Shown here: positions 4,869-5,346 of the stretch, piece by piece
How positions within the stretch are numbered: position 1 is the first letter of the stretch
Layout of the letters: each line of letters starts with the position of its first letter
Made by a program: the position numbers and the translations under genes
NCBI GenBank assembly: GCA_946478675.1
Contig: CAMLEF010000314.1
Coordinates: 1-5,346 of the forward strand
Reading direction: 5' to 3'
Length of the DNA stretch: 5,346 nt
DNA from: an uncultured Flavobacteriales bacterium
GTDB lineage: Bacteria > Bacteroidota > Bacteroidia > Palsa-965
The notes under the pieces: generated by a model
The model's input: the letters and a program-made list of their open reading frames with translations, nothing else
Told to the model about the DNA's origin: nothing
The model's database searches: none

Positions 4869-4949
4869 CGAATTACGAATCATTACGAATATACGAATCG
4901 CACACTCCAACACATGTCATTCGTATATTCGTATTGATTCGTTAATTCG
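4869..4949. repeat. Long inverted repeat of ACGAAT units
   Basis: The left arm (4869-4898) and right arm (4919-4949) pair over about 30 bp with one mismatch and one single-base insertion, around a 20-nt loop. Each arm is itself made of four (A)CGAAT units at irregular 6-10 nt spacing. It lies between the convergent lipoprotein 3 and LutB-like genes, 8 nt past the lipoprotein stop. A long hairpin there could stop or process both transcripts, although no T-run follows it on either strand. It is probably one copy of a dispersed repeat family. Confidence 0.85.
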
Positions 4950-4982
4950 TGACCCGCTCCCCTGCCAATGCAATCGGCTCCT

Positions 4983-5346
4983 TCACTTGATACCCTTGCG
5001 TTCCCGCCACAATTGATTGAACGACTTCGGGGCCACTGCGGGTAATTCTCTCCGGTCGCCCCAGGATTTGCGGAAGAACTGGCGCAGCATAAAATTCTTC
5101 AGCTTCGCGCCGCCTTTATCCATCTTGCCGCGCTTGAGCATCGCGCCTTTCCAGAAGAACCACATCACGTTCTCCGTCTTCGTGGCGTAACCCGAAGCCA
5201 TCGCATCGCGGCGATTGTAGAGTAATAATTTGTGCAGGTCGATCCTCACCGGGCAGGCTTCCGTGCATCGTCCGCATAACGTAGACGCGTAGCCGAGATG
5301 CGCGAAGGAATTGTTTCCCGTCATCGAAGGCAGCATCGCCGAACCG
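4983..5346 (-). CDS. lutB: LutB/LldF-type iron-sulfur protein, C-terminal part (5' end outside window)
   Basis: The minus-strand frame runs through the window edge, so only the last ~120 residues are seen. They start with GSAMLPSMTG, then HLGYASTLCGRCTEACPVRIDLHKLLLYNRRD. The CxxCxxxCP motif ligates a 4Fe-4S cluster and, with the 'YAS-LCG-CTE-CPV-I-LH-LLL--RR' context, is characteristic of LutB/LldF. This is the ferredoxin-like subunit of the LutABC system that oxidises L-lactate to pyruvate in the cytoplasm. The segment that follows contains aromatic and basic residues (VMWFFWKGAMLKRGK) and ends RELPAVAPKSFNQLWRERKGIK, matching the usual LutB C-terminal 'lP..a..SF..lWr.r' tail. An internal ATG at 5336 is not the start, because the family has several hundred residues upstream. 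lutA and lutC are not in the window. Confidence 0.88.
   Translation of the reverse strand, partial: GSAMLPSMTGNNSFAHLGYASTLCGRCTEACPVRIDLHKLLLYNRRDAMASGYATKTENVMWFFWKGAMLKRGKMDKGGAKLKNFMLRQFFRKSWGDRRELPAVAPKSFNQLWRERKGIK

Noticed and set aside
4869..4949. CRISPR array at the ACGAAT repeats
   Set aside because: The units are only 6-7 nt with no constant spacers and form an inverted repeat, not direct repeats; no cas gene is present.

Overview
The window looks like part of a chromosome from a free-living member of the Bacteroidota with roughly 50-55% G+C. Three things point there: a C-terminal type IX secretion (T9SS type A) sorting domain on the first protein, start regions carrying the Bacteroidota -7 promoter element TAnnTTTG, and lipoproteins with an 'xxKRHYxKGxYVH' box joined to a YqaE/Pmp3 domain, an arrangement I associate from memory with this phylum. 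I see no rRNA, tRNA, CRISPR, insertion sequence or phage gene.

Layout. (1) 1-1351, plus strand: the 3' part of a large secreted repeat protein (51-residue beta-propeller-like repeats, then a T9SS sorting tail). (2) 1352-1597, minus strand: a small protein of unknown function whose stop codon abuts the previous one (TGA|TCA). (3) 1598-1900, non-coding: clustered TGTTAA/TTAACA half-sites, a hairpin built from 9-nt GCGCAGAGG-type units, and a rho-independent terminator for the next gene. (4) 1901-2416, minus strand: a complete non-haem ferritin with all ferroxidase residues. (5) 2417-2544: a divergent promoter region. (6) 2545-4860, plus strand: the centre of interest, a cluster of three paralogous lipoproteins, each with a lipobox, a conserved KRHY box, a low-complexity linker and a C-terminal YqaE/Pmp3 membrane domain. 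A small DUF2752 membrane protein sits 3 nt behind the first. A strong terminator separates the second and third paralogues. (7) 4861-4982: a long nearly perfect inverted repeat made of ACGAAT units. (8) 4983-5346, minus strand: the C-terminal end of a LutB/LldF-type iron-sulfur protein of lactate oxidation.

How the genes may work together. The ferritin stores iron in the cytoplasm and the LutB-like protein belongs to lactate oxidation; neither is obviously linked to the lipoprotein cluster. The three lipoproteins appear to have arisen by local duplication. The first two are almost identical just after the lipidated cysteine and have diverged in the linker. Each protein has a lipid anchor at one end and a Pmp3 hydrophobic domain at the other, joined by about 90-100 flexible residues. 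One or more could therefore link two membranes or couple a periplasmic ligand to an inner-membrane hairpin. This is inference; the function of this architecture is not known to me.
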